Shown in pieces: positions 48,730-59,481 of a stretch of DNA of 64,000 nt (within the stretch, counting starts at the first letter, position 1; each line of letters opens with the position of its first letter). A program made the position numbers and the translations under genes. Under the pieces are notes generated by a model. That model was not told the DNA's origin and ran no database searches. It was given only the letters and a program-made list of their open reading frames with translations. This stretch comes from Muribaculum intestinale. Lineage in GTDB: Bacteria > Bacteroidota > Bacteroidia > Bacteroidales > Muribaculaceae. The DNA is taken from NCBI RefSeq assembly GCF_002201515.1, contig NZ_CP021421.1:1984001-2048000 (forward strand). Reading direction: 5' to 3'.

Positions 48730-50904
48730 ATGAATAAAATTTTACAATCTGTTTTTACCGGAGCTGTGTTCATGGCTATGTCAGTGCCTGCATATGCTGT
48801 CATGGCAGATTCTTCTCCCCGTACTGTTACTTTGCCTGACGGGAATACGGTGACACTTGTGCTTCATGGCGATGAATACTTCAATTATACAACTACCGCA
48901 GAAGGCAACACGGTAGTGTTCAATACCGACAATGGCGTATGGGAGTATGCACGCGTCAGTCCTGTCGACGGAAGCCTTGTGCCTACCGGCGAGCGGGCCG
49001 TAGACGGACTCCGGTCTCTTACAGGAGTGAAGAATCTCAAGCCGGCAATAAATCCCGTGCGGCAGAATGCCGACAATATAATGCGGGTACATAAAGCGCC
49101 TGCCAGATATGATTACAGTAAATTCCGGGGGCTGGTGATACTTGTAGAGTATAATGACGCGCCATTTTCACGCCAGGATATCTATGATATTGTCAATGAT
49201 ATGGTCAACAAGCGTGACTATGACGGGTATATGTCAAACACTCTCATTCCGTCGAAGGTGGAATGTACCGGCTCGGTGCGAGATTATTATTATGAAAACT
49301 CCAACGGCAAGTTTGACCCTCAGTTTGATGTGGTAGGGCCGGTGCAGATAAATTATTCCCAGCATTATGCCAATCAGAGCGCCGGAGCCCAGACTCTTGT
49401 CAGCGCTGCTCTTCGTGCCGCCGATGAGCAGGTGGACTACACATTGTATGATACCGACGGCAACCGCCAGGTCGACATGGTCTACTTTATTTTCTCCGGA
49501 GGAGGCTCGAATCATTCCGGAAACGATGCCACTTTGCTTTGGCCACATGCATCCACAGTCATGAATCTCTCGCTCGACGGCGTATCGTTCGGACGCTATG
49601 CCTGCTCTACCGAACTTTACGGCGCTCCTGCCAATAAGCAGCTCGATGGTATCGGCACGATATGCCATGAGTTCAGCCATGTGCTCGGTTTGCCCGACCT
49701 CTACGATGTCGACTACGAGACCGGCGGCCAGGCGATTCATCCGCAGCGGTGGTCGATAATGGCTTCCGGCTCTTATCTAAATATGAGTCGTACTCCATGC
49801 GGATACTCGTTGTTTGAGCGTTATGCTCTCGGATTCACATCCCCTCGGCAGATAACTTCGCCGGGCACATACACTCTGTCTCCGCTTACCGAAGGCGACA
49901 ACCCCGACGGATGTCGCATCAATTCCGCTGTGGATAATGAATACTTTCTGCTTGAGCACAGGAAGAAAGTGCGTTGGGATGAATACCTCCCCGGCGAGGG
50001 GATGCTTGTTCACCGGGTGGATTCGACCAATACCTCAGTATGGGAGAACAACAAGGTGAATGCTTCGCCGACACATACATATTATAGCCTGTTGCGCGCC
50101 ACACCGAAGGTCAGCTCTAAAGGTGCAGTTACAGACAGCGACGGCGATCCGTTCCCCGGCAGCGGCAATGTGACGTCAATAACCAATGCCACCACTCCGT
50201 CCATCCGTTCGTGGACTATGGTATCGTCGCCTTTGGTTGTGGAGGATATTGCATATGATGACGACGGAAATATCTCGTTTACGGTCAGTGTGGATGATAC
50301 TCCGACTCTTGTCGAGGATTTTGCCACGATGGAATCCACCGATGATGACATTGACAATGTCCGGGGACGTTTCACTACATGGAGTCTTACCTCCGGCGCC
50401 AGGATACAGATTGCTGACGACGGCACCGGTTATGCCACTACTGTAAAGGGGAGCGTTATTGTATGTAATCCTTTTGAAGGAGAGGTAGAGACCTGCACGA
50501 TAACGATTGATAACCCTACGTCGCAGAATGCCGTGTTCCGGTTCTATTATTCCAATGACGGCGGAACAAAGTGGGTAATCCTCAACACAATCTCAGGTAC
50601 ATCCAATCCAACTGTTGCCAAAGGCGCTACGGCTACGCTTAATTTCAGTGTTCCGGTGGCCTCCGGCGCATCATATAAGCTGACTCAGATTAGCGGCAAT
50701 GCCTCGGCGCCATGCCGGATACAGGAGATTGCCTTCGGATTGCAGCCCGGCTCGTCGGCAATCGAGAGTGTGCTCTCTGACTTCTGCTCCGACGGAGAGG
50801 CAGAGTGGTATACTCTGGAGGGTATGCGCATAGCAGAGCACGCAGGGCGTCATGGAATTTTTATTGTAAGACAAGGAGCCAAGACCCTGAAAGTAGTAAG
50901 ATAA
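48730..50904 (+). CDS. Secreted M6-family metalloprotease
   Basis: A 724-residue secreted protein with signal peptide (MNKILQSVFTGAVFMAMSVP). The M6 metalloprotease domain spans about residues 90-430, with the zinc site HEFSHVLGLPD (His313, Glu314, His317, Asp323) and a Met-turn WSIMASG. A beta-rich domain follows, and a C-terminal segment of about 45 residues (SAIESV..., WYTLEGMRI, GIFIVRQGAKTLKVVR) resembles the C-terminus of the proteins at 1-1626 and 51007-57174. It is probably exported, perhaps by the type IX system, and degrades extracellular proteins. It lies 102 bp before the GLUG protein gene. Confidence 0.9.
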   Translation: MNKILQSVFTGAVFMAMSVPAYAVMADSSPRTVTLPDGNTVTLVLHGDEYFNYTTTAEGNTVVFNTDNGVWEYARVSPVDGSLVPTGERAVDGLRSLTGVKNLKPAINPVRQNADNIMRVHKAPARYDYSKFRGLVILVEYNDAPFSRQDIYDIVNDMVNKRDYDGYMSNTLIPSKVECTGSVRDYYYENSNGKFDPQFDVVGPVQINYSQHYANQSAGAQTLVSAALRAADEQVDYTLYDTDGNRQVDMVYFIFSGGGSNHSGNDATLLWPHASTVMNLSLDGVSFGRYACSTELYGAPANKQLDGIGTICHEFSHVLGLPDLYDVDYETGGQAIHPQRWSIMASGSYLNMSRTPCGYSLFERYALGFTSPRQITSPGTYTLSPLTEGDNPDGCRINSAVDNEYFLLEHRKKVRWDEYLPGEGMLVHRVDSTNTSVWENNKVNASPTHTYYSLLRATPKVSSKGAVTDSDGDPFPGSGNVTSITNATTPSIRSWTMVSSPLVVEDIAYDDDGNISFTVSVDDTPTLVEDFATMESTDDDIDNVRGRFTTWSLTSGARIQIADDGTGYATTVKGSVIVCNPFEGEVETCTITIDNPTSQNAVFRFYYSNDGGTKWVILNTISGTSNPTVAKGATATLNFSVPVASGASYKLTQISGNASAPCRIQEIAFGLQPGSSAIESVLSDFCSDGEAEWYTLEGMRIAEHAGRHGIFIVRQGAKTLKVVR

Positions 50905-51006
50905 ATACCGGATTGGCCAGGTTATTGTCGCCGTCGGTGTAATAGAGGACATCGGTAGCGTCTCCGGCCAATTATTCCTACAATATCCTCAGTCATATTC
51001 ACATCT

Positions 51007-54000
51007 ATGAAGAATTTTGCTTCATTAATTCTGGTCGCCGGCGCGCTCATAGGCAATTGCGGCATGGGACAGGCTCAGCTGCCTGCCTCTGCCGAGGCCT
51101 TGAACAATGAGCCATTTGTGGCATCCGCCTCTTCAGGAGCGGTAGCCTCTGCGAGCGACTTCCGGCTTGAGACTGCGCCACGGGTTGCGCTATCTGTCGG
51201 TTCCGGCGAGCTTGTTGCCCGAAGTGCCCGTAACACACTGCGCGCAGCCTCACGCGTGGCTACATCCGCAGAAAGTGTCAGCGGGTACTATGTGGGCAAG
51301 TACTCAACCCTTACGTCAAGCAGTTTTGACGGAGGGTCTACTATGCAGATTGTGCCTGACACCGAAGGCGATTCTGTCACAATCAAATCTTTCTGGAGCG
51401 GGTGTGATGTGCGTGCGCATCTTGATGCCGCCACCGGCTCTATTTCCGTTCCGCGCCAGTATATTACCAATGACGCCAGCTATGGAACGCTTGATATTGC
51501 GGTAATCAATACCAATGGCACCCCCGACTACAGCAGTCAGATAACCGGAACTGTTGCTGCCGACGGTTCTATCGACTTTTCTGAGGCATGGTGGGGAATA
51601 TTCGTTCAGACTGGCACCAACAAGGATAAGTTTGTCGCTGCATATTACAATCTTGTCCTTTCCCGGCCAACCGGTCAGTTCACCTATAAGAACTCTGCCG
51701 GAAATGCTGTGGGATATTATGTGTTGATAAAGCAGACAAGCAAAAATATGCTTACTGTCAGCAATATATTCAACCGCGGATATGACATCGAGATTGAACT
51801 CAAACGCAACCGCACCGCTGAAATCAACGGCCAGACCGCTTTTATCAATGGAAGCGGAGCGTGGACTATGATTCGCTGTGTGGAATTTAACGAAGCGGGT
51901 AATCTCACCAAATACAGCAATATAATAGAGACCCCGGCCGCTGCCGACGACAATAATACAACATTGTCGTGGACCGACTGGTCGCTGCTGTGTGCCGCCG
52001 CCAGCTCATATGCGGGCAAACTGACCGATGCCGAGTTGACTGCATTCACGCCGTTCAGCTATCCTTCGCTTTCCGTTAGTGAGTTTGAGGGAGATGGCAC
52101 TGAAGAAAGTCCCTATCTTATCAAGTCGCTCGACCATCTTATCTTGCTGGCCGATAAGGTCAACAACGACACAGAGTATGTGGGGGCCTACTATAATAAC
52201 CAGTATACACGTACATACCTCGGCAAATATTTCGCCCTTGCCAACGATATCGACATGGCCGGCTATCGCTTCGAGCCTATCGGTTCGACATGGTCGCAGC
52301 GTTTTGCCGGTGTGTTTGACGGTCGCGGACATAAAATTAAGGGGCTTACAGTCAATGGAGCCTCGAAATATTATGCCGGACTCTTCGGCATGGCTGATAC
52401 TGTAAGCGTGTTCAAAAACGTGATACTTGAAAATCCTACGGTCAGCGCTGACTACTACAATGCCGGCTCTATTGTGGCCTGGACATTAGGCTCGGTTGAG
52501 AATATCACCGTATATAATCCCGAGGTATCCACTCTGCGTGTGGTTGCCGCCGGTGTGGCCGGTATCGTAAGCGGTTCAATCAGCAACTGCCATGTCGAGG
52601 GTGGAATCATCGAAGGCGGCGGTTATGTCGGCGGTGTAGCCGGTGAGGTGCACGGCGGCATGCGCAACTGTTCGGCCACAGGCACACAGGTGTTCATGAC
52701 CGGCTCGGGCAATCCCGGCGGTGGCGTTGTCGGCAACCTGATTACAGGCGATGGCGAGAATCTCGCATTCAGCGGTCTGATAAGATATAAAAATACCGAC
52801 GGTCAGCAGTATCTCGGCGGTGTTGCCGGTATGGTACAGGTGGGTACTCTGCGCAGTTCTTTCTCGGCAGGCATGGTGGTCGGCTACAGCAATGAATCGT
52901 GTGTAGGTGGTGTCACTGGTCTGCTCACCGGCAAACTGGTCGACTGCTACTCTTCCGGATTCGTTCACTGCTATTCGCGTATCACAGGCGGTATCGTCGG
53001 CCAGATTCAACTCGGCTCCAACAAGATTTCGCCGGAGGTGCGCAACTGTTACACTTCCGCTACTGTAGAATGTGAGACATATCAGTACAACCGCGAGAAC
53101 TGCAATGAGGTAATCGGCAAGATTATCGACGGTAGCAATCCTGTGCTTGAAAATATATATTACGACAGTCAGGTGACCAATTTCTACTCCACACGTTTCG
53201 GAGCCCTGACAAGTGATCTTACTTCGGCTTCCGGTCCCAAGGGATTCTCGGCCGACGTATGGAACTTTACTCAAGGAGCATATCCTCGTATCAAGGCTAC
53301 TGCCGATTCGCAGGCTGCTATGTACAGTGCCTCGGCCGTAGATATGATTCCCTCCGACAATTTCAAGAAACTGTCTAACAACACTCCCATTACAGCGCTC
53401 GGCAATACACAGTTCAAATTCCTCAAGCAGGGACGCCTCTACGATGACGGCTATTATGCTTCCATCAAGGACGGTATGATTGTTATCGGCGAGGAGTTCG
53501 GTGTCGACACCCTTTATGTAGTCAACGGTACCTCGCAGACCTACCATTATGTCAACATCGCTCCCATACCCTTCGAAGGCGACGGTACAGTCGAATCTCC
53601 GTTTATCATAAAGAGCAAGGACGACCTTGTGGCCATGTCGTTGGCTACTACCGTGAAACGTCAGACATTCCCCGGAATGTACTTTGAGCTTGCCGGTGAC
53701 ATCGATATGGAGTATGACACGGCATTCCTTGGCATCAACGCCGACAATTCCGCCGGCTCGGCCTCGATAGCTTTCCAGGGCGTATTCGACGGAAAGGGTC
53801 ATACAATAAACCGTCTGGTAATTCCCGACCGGCTTGTATGGACTACTCCAATCCAGGACGGCAAGCCCGGCACGCTTAATGCAAGTCAGTGTAAGGGCAT
53901 ATCGGGCCTGTTCGGACGTGTGGGTGTCGATGGCATAATCCGCAACGTCACCATCGGAGCCGACTCACGTCTTGAGATGTATGCTACATGTGGCGCTCTC

Positions 54001-57000
54001 GTGGGCCAGCTTGACGGCCGCGTGGAGAACTGCCGCAACTATGCCGATGTAATCGGCTACTCATGCTGGGTAGGTGGTATCGTAGGCCAGATGAACAAGG
54101 GCAGTGTGGTCAAGGACTGCTACAATGCAGGAAATATCACAACCAGCTACGCTAATGTCGGAGGTATTTCCGGTACTACCGGAGGAACAATCGAGAACTG
54201 TGTCAACACCGGCGATGTTCGTGCCACTCTGCTTGTCACCAACTACAGCAAGCAGCTGCAGCGTGCCGGTGGCATCTCAGGCGGTTCCAACGGAGGCTCG
54301 TTTATCAACTGTGTGAACTATGGCAATGTGTCGGCCGACCTTAACAATGCCGGCGGCATATGCGGTTCGCTCGAAGGCACCAGCACAGCCGGCTCGGGCA
54401 AGGACGACCTCACACGTTGCTTCAGCTTCGGCAATGTATATTGCGGCAACAAGGCTACTCTTGGAGCTATTACAGGCCTGAAGGGTACAAAAGATATAGC
54501 AGGCGTATACTACGATGTGCAGATGATTGGTCTGAAGGCCGGTGCTAACAGCGATATGGAGAATGTAACCCCGATGGAGACCTCGGCTCTCGTTTCCGGT
54601 GAGACAATCGAGGGCTTCGATACTGCCGAATGGGACTTTGCCGCCGGTATGTATCCTGCCTTCAGAATGTTTGCCGATGAGGTGAAGGTGAAAGCAGCAA
54701 GAAAGGTATATGCTCTTATCCCGGACGGACAGACTGTAGGCAATCTTACTGTAGCGTCCACCCTGTCGGACGGTGCCGAATGGAGTCTTGCCGACGGTAA
54801 GGTATTCTCAATCGAGGGCAACCGGCTTATTGCTCCCGCCAAGGTGGAATCGGTAGTATCCGACACCCTTGTTGCTTTAAACGAGGCCGGAGTACGTCGT
54901 GCCATCCTTCTTACTGCCAAACCATCCAATCCGCTCACCGGAAAGGGCACAGAGGAATCCCCCTTCCTTATCAACAATACCGATGACTGGAATTCACTCG
55001 TGAAGTATATGGACGGAGCGGGCGATGGTCTGGAAAATCAGTTTGTTAAGATTACTGCCGACCTTGATTTCACCGAGACTGCAATCAGCCGGATGGCAGC
55101 CGACGGAGTGACTACCCTCCTCGGTACAATCGACGGTGACGAACACGAACTGAAGGGCCTGTCGCTTAAGGCTACTGCCAACAATGCCTGCGCTATATTC
55201 GGCACAATAAGCGCCGGAGCTGTTGTCAAGAATATAGTAGTAAGTGGTGAAGCAAGCGGAGCTTATACATATGTGGCTCCTGTCGTAGATAAACTCTACG
55301 GTACCCTCCGCAATGTTAAGAGCAATGTTGCTGTCACCACTACCAAGGCCAACTGTGCCGGTGTAGCCGGAAATGCATACGATGGCGCACTGTTCGACAA
55401 CGTAGTGTTTGCCGGTTCAATTACCAGCGCCCAGAACATGATCGGTGGTATTGTAGCCACTACCCAGAGCACCGGTCGCGTTACATTCAATGAATGTGCC
55501 TTCACCGGTACGATTTCACAGACAGCCACATATACAAAGGCCACTGCCGTGACAGTGGGCGGTCTGGTAGCCACATGCGGCCCGTCGACATTCTCAGGCT
55601 GCTATAGCGACGGCGAAATCAACATCGCTGACACCGAATATTCAGCCAATGTTGCCGGTTTCATTGGAAATGCATCGGGCAACAAGGCCGACGGTCTGTA
55701 TTCATTCACCAAATGCTATAACGCTACTCCGATTACGGCCGGAGGAAAGGTAGCCGGTATTGTTGCCGGCGGACCTACATCGTCAAGCGGAGCGGCCAAC
55801 TTCCAGTTTGTAATGACCGACTGCTACAATACGGGCGATATCACATCTGCCGCCACAAAGGCTGTAAACTCGTCGTATACCGCAGGACTCATCATGCAGT
55901 ACACTCCCGGCTCGCAGTTCGTACGCTGCCACAACGAAGGTACAATCATATCAAACAAGAATGTCTATGCCGCAGGTATAGCCGGATATCTGTGCGGAAC
56001 ACCCGGTTCTACATCGACCCCCGCTACAGTCGAATTTACCGACTGCTATAACGAAGGTCTTATCGTGGCCGACGGAAACCAGGGTGGCGGTATTACCGGC
56101 TACGTAAGCGGTGCCGTGACCATGACAGGATGCTACAACACGGGCGATATCGAGGGCAACCAGATGCTTGGCGGTATTACATCCGCGTTTGCCGGAACCG
56201 GGCCGAAGCTCCTCAACTGCTACAACACAGGCAATATCACTGCAAAAGCACAGCGTGCCGGTGGTCTCATTGCATGGGGAGCCCCGACCAATGGAGTTGT
56301 CGAGGGTTGCTGGAACACAGGATATATATCTTCGACAAGCGAGGAGCAGGCCACAAAGGTTACAAGCTCTAATGAAATCGGAGGCCTCGCCGGCAGCAAT
56401 GCGGCAAGTTTCATCAACTGCTACAATTCCGGTACTGTCGAAGGACTCTCGCGTGTAGGCGGTCTTGTCGGCAACACTACCAAGGGTAAGACCTCGTTTA
56501 CCAACTGCTACAATGCAGGCAAGATTATAGCTCCCGCCGATTCTTGCGGCTCGATTGTGGGCATAAGTGTCAACAACGACAAGCAGTGGGCTGAGGGCAA
56601 CGTTATGACCGACTGCTATTACATCGACACCAACAGCTGTGACAACGACGCCGATGCATCGGCAAAGGCTGTCTCTGTAGCCGCACTTGCCGCACTCGAC
56701 CTCGGCGCAGGATTTGATTCTGTCGACGACTACACATTCCCCGTAGTCAAGGGCTTCGCCGATAATGATGTGGCAATGCTTAATGCAGCGCAGATTGTGT
56801 TCGGCGGCAATGACACTGCCGAAAGTGTCACCGGTCCGTTCCATGTCGGAGGCACTCCCGTCGTAGCCTGGTCGAGCGACTGTTCCGTTCTTTCATTCAA
56901 TGAGAGCGTCGCATCGTTTACCGCTGCATTCGCCGGAAAGATTCGCATTACCGCTACTGCCGGAGAGCACTCCAAGGAGTATGAGATACAGGTAAGCGCA

Positions 57001-57174
57001 ACCTCCGGTATCGACGGTGTCGACACCGATGGTCTTGAAGTAATCGACTCACGCTATTTCAACGCCGCAGGTATCGAGGTAGCAGAGCCGAGCACTTCCG
57101 ACGGCAATGTATATGTAGTAGTGCGCACCTTCAGCGACGGCACAGTCAAAGTAGAGAAGGTAGCCATGAAGTAA
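51007..57174 (+). CDS. Giant GLUG-repeat secreted surface protein
   Basis: A 2055-residue protein with signal peptide (MKNFASLILVAGALIG...GQA). Residues of about 90-345 form a beta-rich domain of unknown type. Three modules follow, each opening with the same kind of motif: GDGTEESPYLIKS (about 360), GDGTVESPFIIKS (about 857) and GKGTEESPFLINN (about 1312). Each then has GLUG-like repeats (DCYNTGDI, GGIVG and similar; more than a dozen in the third module) that should fold as a right-handed beta-helix. An Ig-like domain and a sorting-signal-like C-terminus (SGIDGV, YFNAAGIEV, VYVVVR) close it. It is likely an adhesin or polysaccharide-interacting surface protein; the ligand is unknown. Confidence 0.88.
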   Translation: MKNFASLILVAGALIGNCGMGQAQLPASAEALNNEPFVASASSGAVASASDFRLETAPRVALSVGSGELVARSARNTLRAASRVATSAESVSGYYVGKYSTLTSSSFDGGSTMQIVPDTEGDSVTIKSFWSGCDVRAHLDAATGSISVPRQYITNDASYGTLDIAVINTNGTPDYSSQITGTVAADGSIDFSEAWWGIFVQTGTNKDKFVAAYYNLVLSRPTGQFTYKNSAGNAVGYYVLIKQTSKNMLTVSNIFNRGYDIEIELKRNRTAEINGQTAFINGSGAWTMIRCVEFNEAGNLTKYSNIIETPAAADDNNTTLSWTDWSLLCAAASSYAGKLTDAELTAFTPFSYPSLSVSEFEGDGTEESPYLIKSLDHLILLADKVNNDTEYVGAYYNNQYTRTYLGKYFALANDIDMAGYRFEPIGSTWSQRFAGVFDGRGHKIKGLTVNGASKYYAGLFGMADTVSVFKNVILENPTVSADYYNAGSIVAWTLGSVENITVYNPEVSTLRVVAAGVAGIVSGSISNCHVEGGIIEGGGYVGGVAGEVHGGMRNCSATGTQVFMTGSGNPGGGVVGNLITGDGENLAFSGLIRYKNTDGQQYLGGVAGMVQVGTLRSSFSAGMVVGYSNESCVGGVTGLLTGKLVDCYSSGFVHCYSRITGGIVGQIQLGSNKISPEVRNCYTSATVECETYQYNRENCNEVIGKIIDGSNPVLENIYYDSQVTNFYSTRFGALTSDLTSASGPKGFSADVWNFTQGAYPRIKATADSQAAMYSASAVDMIPSDNFKKLSNNTPITALGNTQFKFLKQGRLYDDGYYASIKDGMIVIGEEFGVDTLYVVNGTSQTYHYVNIAPIPFEGDGTVESPFIIKSKDDLVAMSLATTVKRQTFPGMYFELAGDIDMEYDTAFLGINADNSAGSASIAFQGVFDGKGHTINRLVIPDRLVWTTPIQDGKPGTLNASQCKGISGLFGRVGVDGIIRNVTIGADSRLEMYATCGALVGQLDGRVENCRNYADVIGYSCWVGGIVGQMNKGSVVKDCYNAGNITTSYANVGGISGTTGGTIENCVNTGDVRATLLVTNYSKQLQRAGGISGGSNGGSFINCVNYGNVSADLNNAGGICGSLEGTSTAGSGKDDLTRCFSFGNVYCGNKATLGAITGLKGTKDIAGVYYDVQMIGLKAGANSDMENVTPMETSALVSGETIEGFDTAEWDFAAGMYPAFRMFADEVKVKAARKVYALIPDGQTVGNLTVASTLSDGAEWSLADGKVFSIEGNRLIAPAKVESVVSDTLVALNEAGVRRAILLTAKPSNPLTGKGTEESPFLINNTDDWNSLVKYMDGAGDGLENQFVKITADLDFTETAISRMAADGVTTLLGTIDGDEHELKGLSLKATANNACAIFGTISAGAVVKNIVVSGEASGAYTYVAPVVDKLYGTLRNVKSNVAVTTTKANCAGVAGNAYDGALFDNVVFAGSITSAQNMIGGIVATTQSTGRVTFNECAFTGTISQTATYTKATAVTVGGLVATCGPSTFSGCYSDGEINIADTEYSANVAGFIGNASGNKADGLYSFTKCYNATPITAGGKVAGIVAGGPTSSSGAANFQFVMTDCYNTGDITSAATKAVNSSYTAGLIMQYTPGSQFVRCHNEGTIISNKNVYAAGIAGYLCGTPGSTSTPATVEFTDCYNEGLIVADGNQGGGITGYVSGAVTMTGCYNTGDIEGNQMLGGITSAFAGTGPKLLNCYNTGNITAKAQRAGGLIAWGAPTNGVVEGCWNTGYISSTSEEQATKVTSSNEIGGLAGSNAASFINCYNSGTVEGLSRVGGLVGNTTKGKTSFTNCYNAGKIIAPADSCGSIVGISVNNDKQWAEGNVMTDCYYIDTNSCDNDADASAKAVSVAALAALDLGAGFDSVDDYTFPVVKGFADNDVAMLNAAQIVFGGNDTAESVTGPFHVGGTPVVAWSSDCSVLSFNESVASFTAAFAGKIRITATAGEHSKEYEIQVSATSGIDGVDTDGLEVIDSRYFNAAGIEVAEPSTSDGNVYVVVRTFSDGTVKVEKVAMK

Positions 57175-57198
57175 TACCACACACACTATCCAATCCAT

Positions 57199-57246
57199 AG
57201 TCATGGCGGTGTTTCCTCGGGATACACCGCCATGACTCATTTTTAT
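57199..57246 (+). terminator. Intrinsic terminator after the GLUG gene
   Basis: AGTCATGGCGGTGT (57199-57212) pairs perfectly with ACACCGCCATGACT (57224-57237), 14 bp, followed by CATTTTTAT. Confidence 0.88.
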
Positions 57247-57328
57247 CAATATTTTTGAGGTACAATAATTTGGTCATTGGCACTGCATGGATGCTTTGGC
57301 GTAGGATTCTATGGGGCGGTGGTTTACA

Positions 57329-57360
57329 TTTGTTTTTTAAGCGGGAAATGGCTAATTTTG
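57329..57360 (+). promoter_or_regulatory. Promoter of metG
   Basis: TTTG at 57329-57332 and TAATTTTG at 57353-57360 (followed by C), spaced by 20 nt, with the start codon 22 nt downstream. Confidence 0.82.
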
Positions 57361-57382
57361 CACACATAAATATAATTACGCG

Positions 57383-59428
57383 ATGCAAAAGGAATTTAAA
57401 CGCACACTGATTACTACGGCTCTTCCATATGCCAATGGTCCGGTTCATATCGGACATCTCGCCGGTGTTTATGTACCGGCCGACATTTACGCCCGTTATC
57501 TGCGCCTGCGCGGACAGGACGTTGTGATGGTAGGCGGAAGCGACGAGCACGGTGTGCCTATCACTATAAAGGCACGCCGCGAGGGTGTGACTCCACAGGA
57601 TATCGTTGACCGCTACCACAAGATAATCAAGGACTCGTTTGAGGAGTTGGGTATATCGTTTGATGTATATTCCCGCACCACATCCGAGACACATTCGGCT
57701 ACTGCGAGCGAATTTTTCCGTCGTCTTTACGACAACGGCCAGTTTGTAGAGCAGACATCACGTCAGCTATACGACCCTGAGGCAAAACAGTTTCTTGCCG
57801 ACCGCTATGTGACAGGCAAATGTCCTCATTGCGGCAACGAGCGCGCCTATGGCGACCAGTGTGAGGCGTGCGGGACATCCCTAAGCCCGGATGAACTGAT
57901 TGACCCCAAAAGCGCCATTACCGGAGCTGTGCCCGAACTTCGCGACACCCACCACTGGTATCTTCCGCTTGACCGCTGGGAGGAACGCCTGCGTGAGTGG
58001 ATTCTTGACGGACACAAGGAGTGGAAGACCAACGTATACGGCCAGTGCAAATCATGGCTCGACCTCGGACTGAAGCCTCGTGCCGTAAGCCGCGACCTCG
58101 ACTGGGGTATACCTGTGCCCGTGGAGGGCGCCGAAGGTAAGGTGCTATATGTATGGTTTGACGCCCCTATCGGCTATATATCCAACACAAAGGAGATACT
58201 GCCCGACACGTGGGAGACATACTGGAAAGACCCCGAGACCCGCATCATCAACTTTATCGGCAAGGACAACATCGTATTCCACTGTATCGTGTTTCCGGCG
58301 ATGCTTATGGCCTATGGCGACGGATTCCAGCTTCCCGACAATGTTCCGGCCAACGAATTCCTCAATCTTGAGGGTGACAAGATATCGACATCGCGCAACT
58401 GGGCTGTATGGCTCCACGAGTATCTGCGCGACTTCCCCGGCAAGCAGGATGTGTTGCGCTATGTGCTTACAGCCAATGCTCCCGAGACAAAGGACAACGA
58501 CTTTACATGGCGCGACTTCCAGGCCCGCAACAACAGCGAGCTTGTGGCGATACTCGGTAACTTCGTCAACCGCGCCATGGTGCTTACCCATAAATATTTC
58601 GATGGCGTGGTGCCCCCCGTACCAGCAGATGTAGATGCCGGACGTGCCGCTCTCGCTCCTGAACTGGAGAAGGCTGCCGCCGACCTTACAGCTGCGCTTG
58701 ATACATTCCATTTCCGCGATGCCCTCAAGGCCATGATGGAAATCGCGCGTATCGGCAACCGATATCTCCAGGATATGGAGCCGTGGAAGCTCGCCAAAAC
58801 CGACCTCTCGCTTACCGGTGCCATCCTTAACACCGCTCTGCAGCTTTGCGGAAATATCGCCGTGGCCGCCGAGCCGTTCATGCCCTTTATGAGCAAGCGT
58901 CTGCGCGACATGCTCGGTCTTGGTGACATATCCTGGGATATGCTCGGCTCGCTCGACATAGTTGCCGCCGGCTCGCGCCTCGCCACTCCCGAACTACTCT
59001 TCGAGAAGATTGAAGACTCTGTAATCGAAGGTCAGATGAAGCGTCTGGAAGATATCAAGGAACAAAACAAAATCAACTCTTGGGAGCCGGCGCCGCAGGC
59101 TGCCGATGTCGACTTCGACACATTCATGAAAGCCGATCTGCGCGTGGGCACCGTGCTCGAATGCATTAAGGTGCCTAAGGCCGACAAACTTCTTCAGTTC
59201 CTTATCGACGACGGGCGGAAGAAGCGCACCATAGTAAGCGGCATCGCACATTACTACAAGCCCGAGGAGCTTGTCGGCAAGCAAGTGTGCTTTATCGCCA
59301 ACCTGCCTCCACGCAAACTGCGCGGCATCGTGAGCGAGGACATGATTCTGTCGGCCGAGCAGCCCGACGGCTCTCTGGTGGTAATATCGCCATCGGCACC
59401 GACGGCTCCCGGTGCGAAAATCGGATAA
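57383..59428 (+). CDS. metG: Methionyl-tRNA synthetase
   Basis: This 681-residue class I synthetase charges tRNA-Met. HIGH is at residues 22-25, the KMSKS loop is the variant KISTS (from Lys333), and a zinc-binding insertion carries [18 protein letters not shown]. The C-terminal domain (about 575-681) is the EMAP/CsaA-type tRNA-binding or dimerisation module ([18 protein letters not shown]). Length is normal for Bacteroidetes MetRS. Its own promoter is canonical, and ansA follows after 53 bp without a terminator, suggesting co-transcription. Confidence 0.97.
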   Translation: MQKEFKRTLITTALPYANGPVHIGHLAGVYVPADIYARYLRLRGQDVVMVGGSDEHGVPITIKARREGVTPQDIVDRYHKIIKDSFEELGISFDVYSRTTSETHSATASEFFRRLYDNGQFVEQTSRQLYDPEAKQFLADRYVTGKCPHCGNERAYGDQCEACGTSLSPDELIDPKSAITGAVPELRDTHHWYLPLDRWEERLREWILDGHKEWKTNVYGQCKSWLDLGLKPRAVSRDLDWGIPVPVEGAEGKVLYVWFDAPIGYISNTKEILPDTWETYWKDPETRIINFIGKDNIVFHCIVFPAMLMAYGDGFQLPDNVPANEFLNLEGDKISTSRNWAVWLHEYLRDFPGKQDVLRYVLTANAPETKDNDFTWRDFQARNNSELVAILGNFVNRAMVLTHKYFDGVVPPVPADVDAGRAALAPELEKAAADLTAALDTFHFRDALKAMMEIARIGNRYLQDMEPWKLAKTDLSLTGAILNTALQLCGNIAVAAEPFMPFMSKRLRDMLGLGDISWDMLGSLDIVAAGSRLATPELLFEKIEDSVIEGQMKRLEDIKEQNKINSWEPAPQAADVDFDTFMKADLRVGTVLECIKVPKADKLLQFLIDDGRKKRTIVSGIAHYYKPEELVGKQVCFIANLPPRKLRGIVSEDMILSAEQPDGSLVVISPSAPTAPGAKIG

Positions 59429-59481
59429 CCGACTCTGCGCTTAGAAGTTGAAACTCAGCTATCCCAATATATCTCTTGTCT

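Noticed and set aside
52576..53802. 408-residue open frame on the - strand inside the GLUG gene
   Set aside because: It mirrors the codon pattern of the + strand repeats, has no start context or protein family, and the + strand protein is clear.
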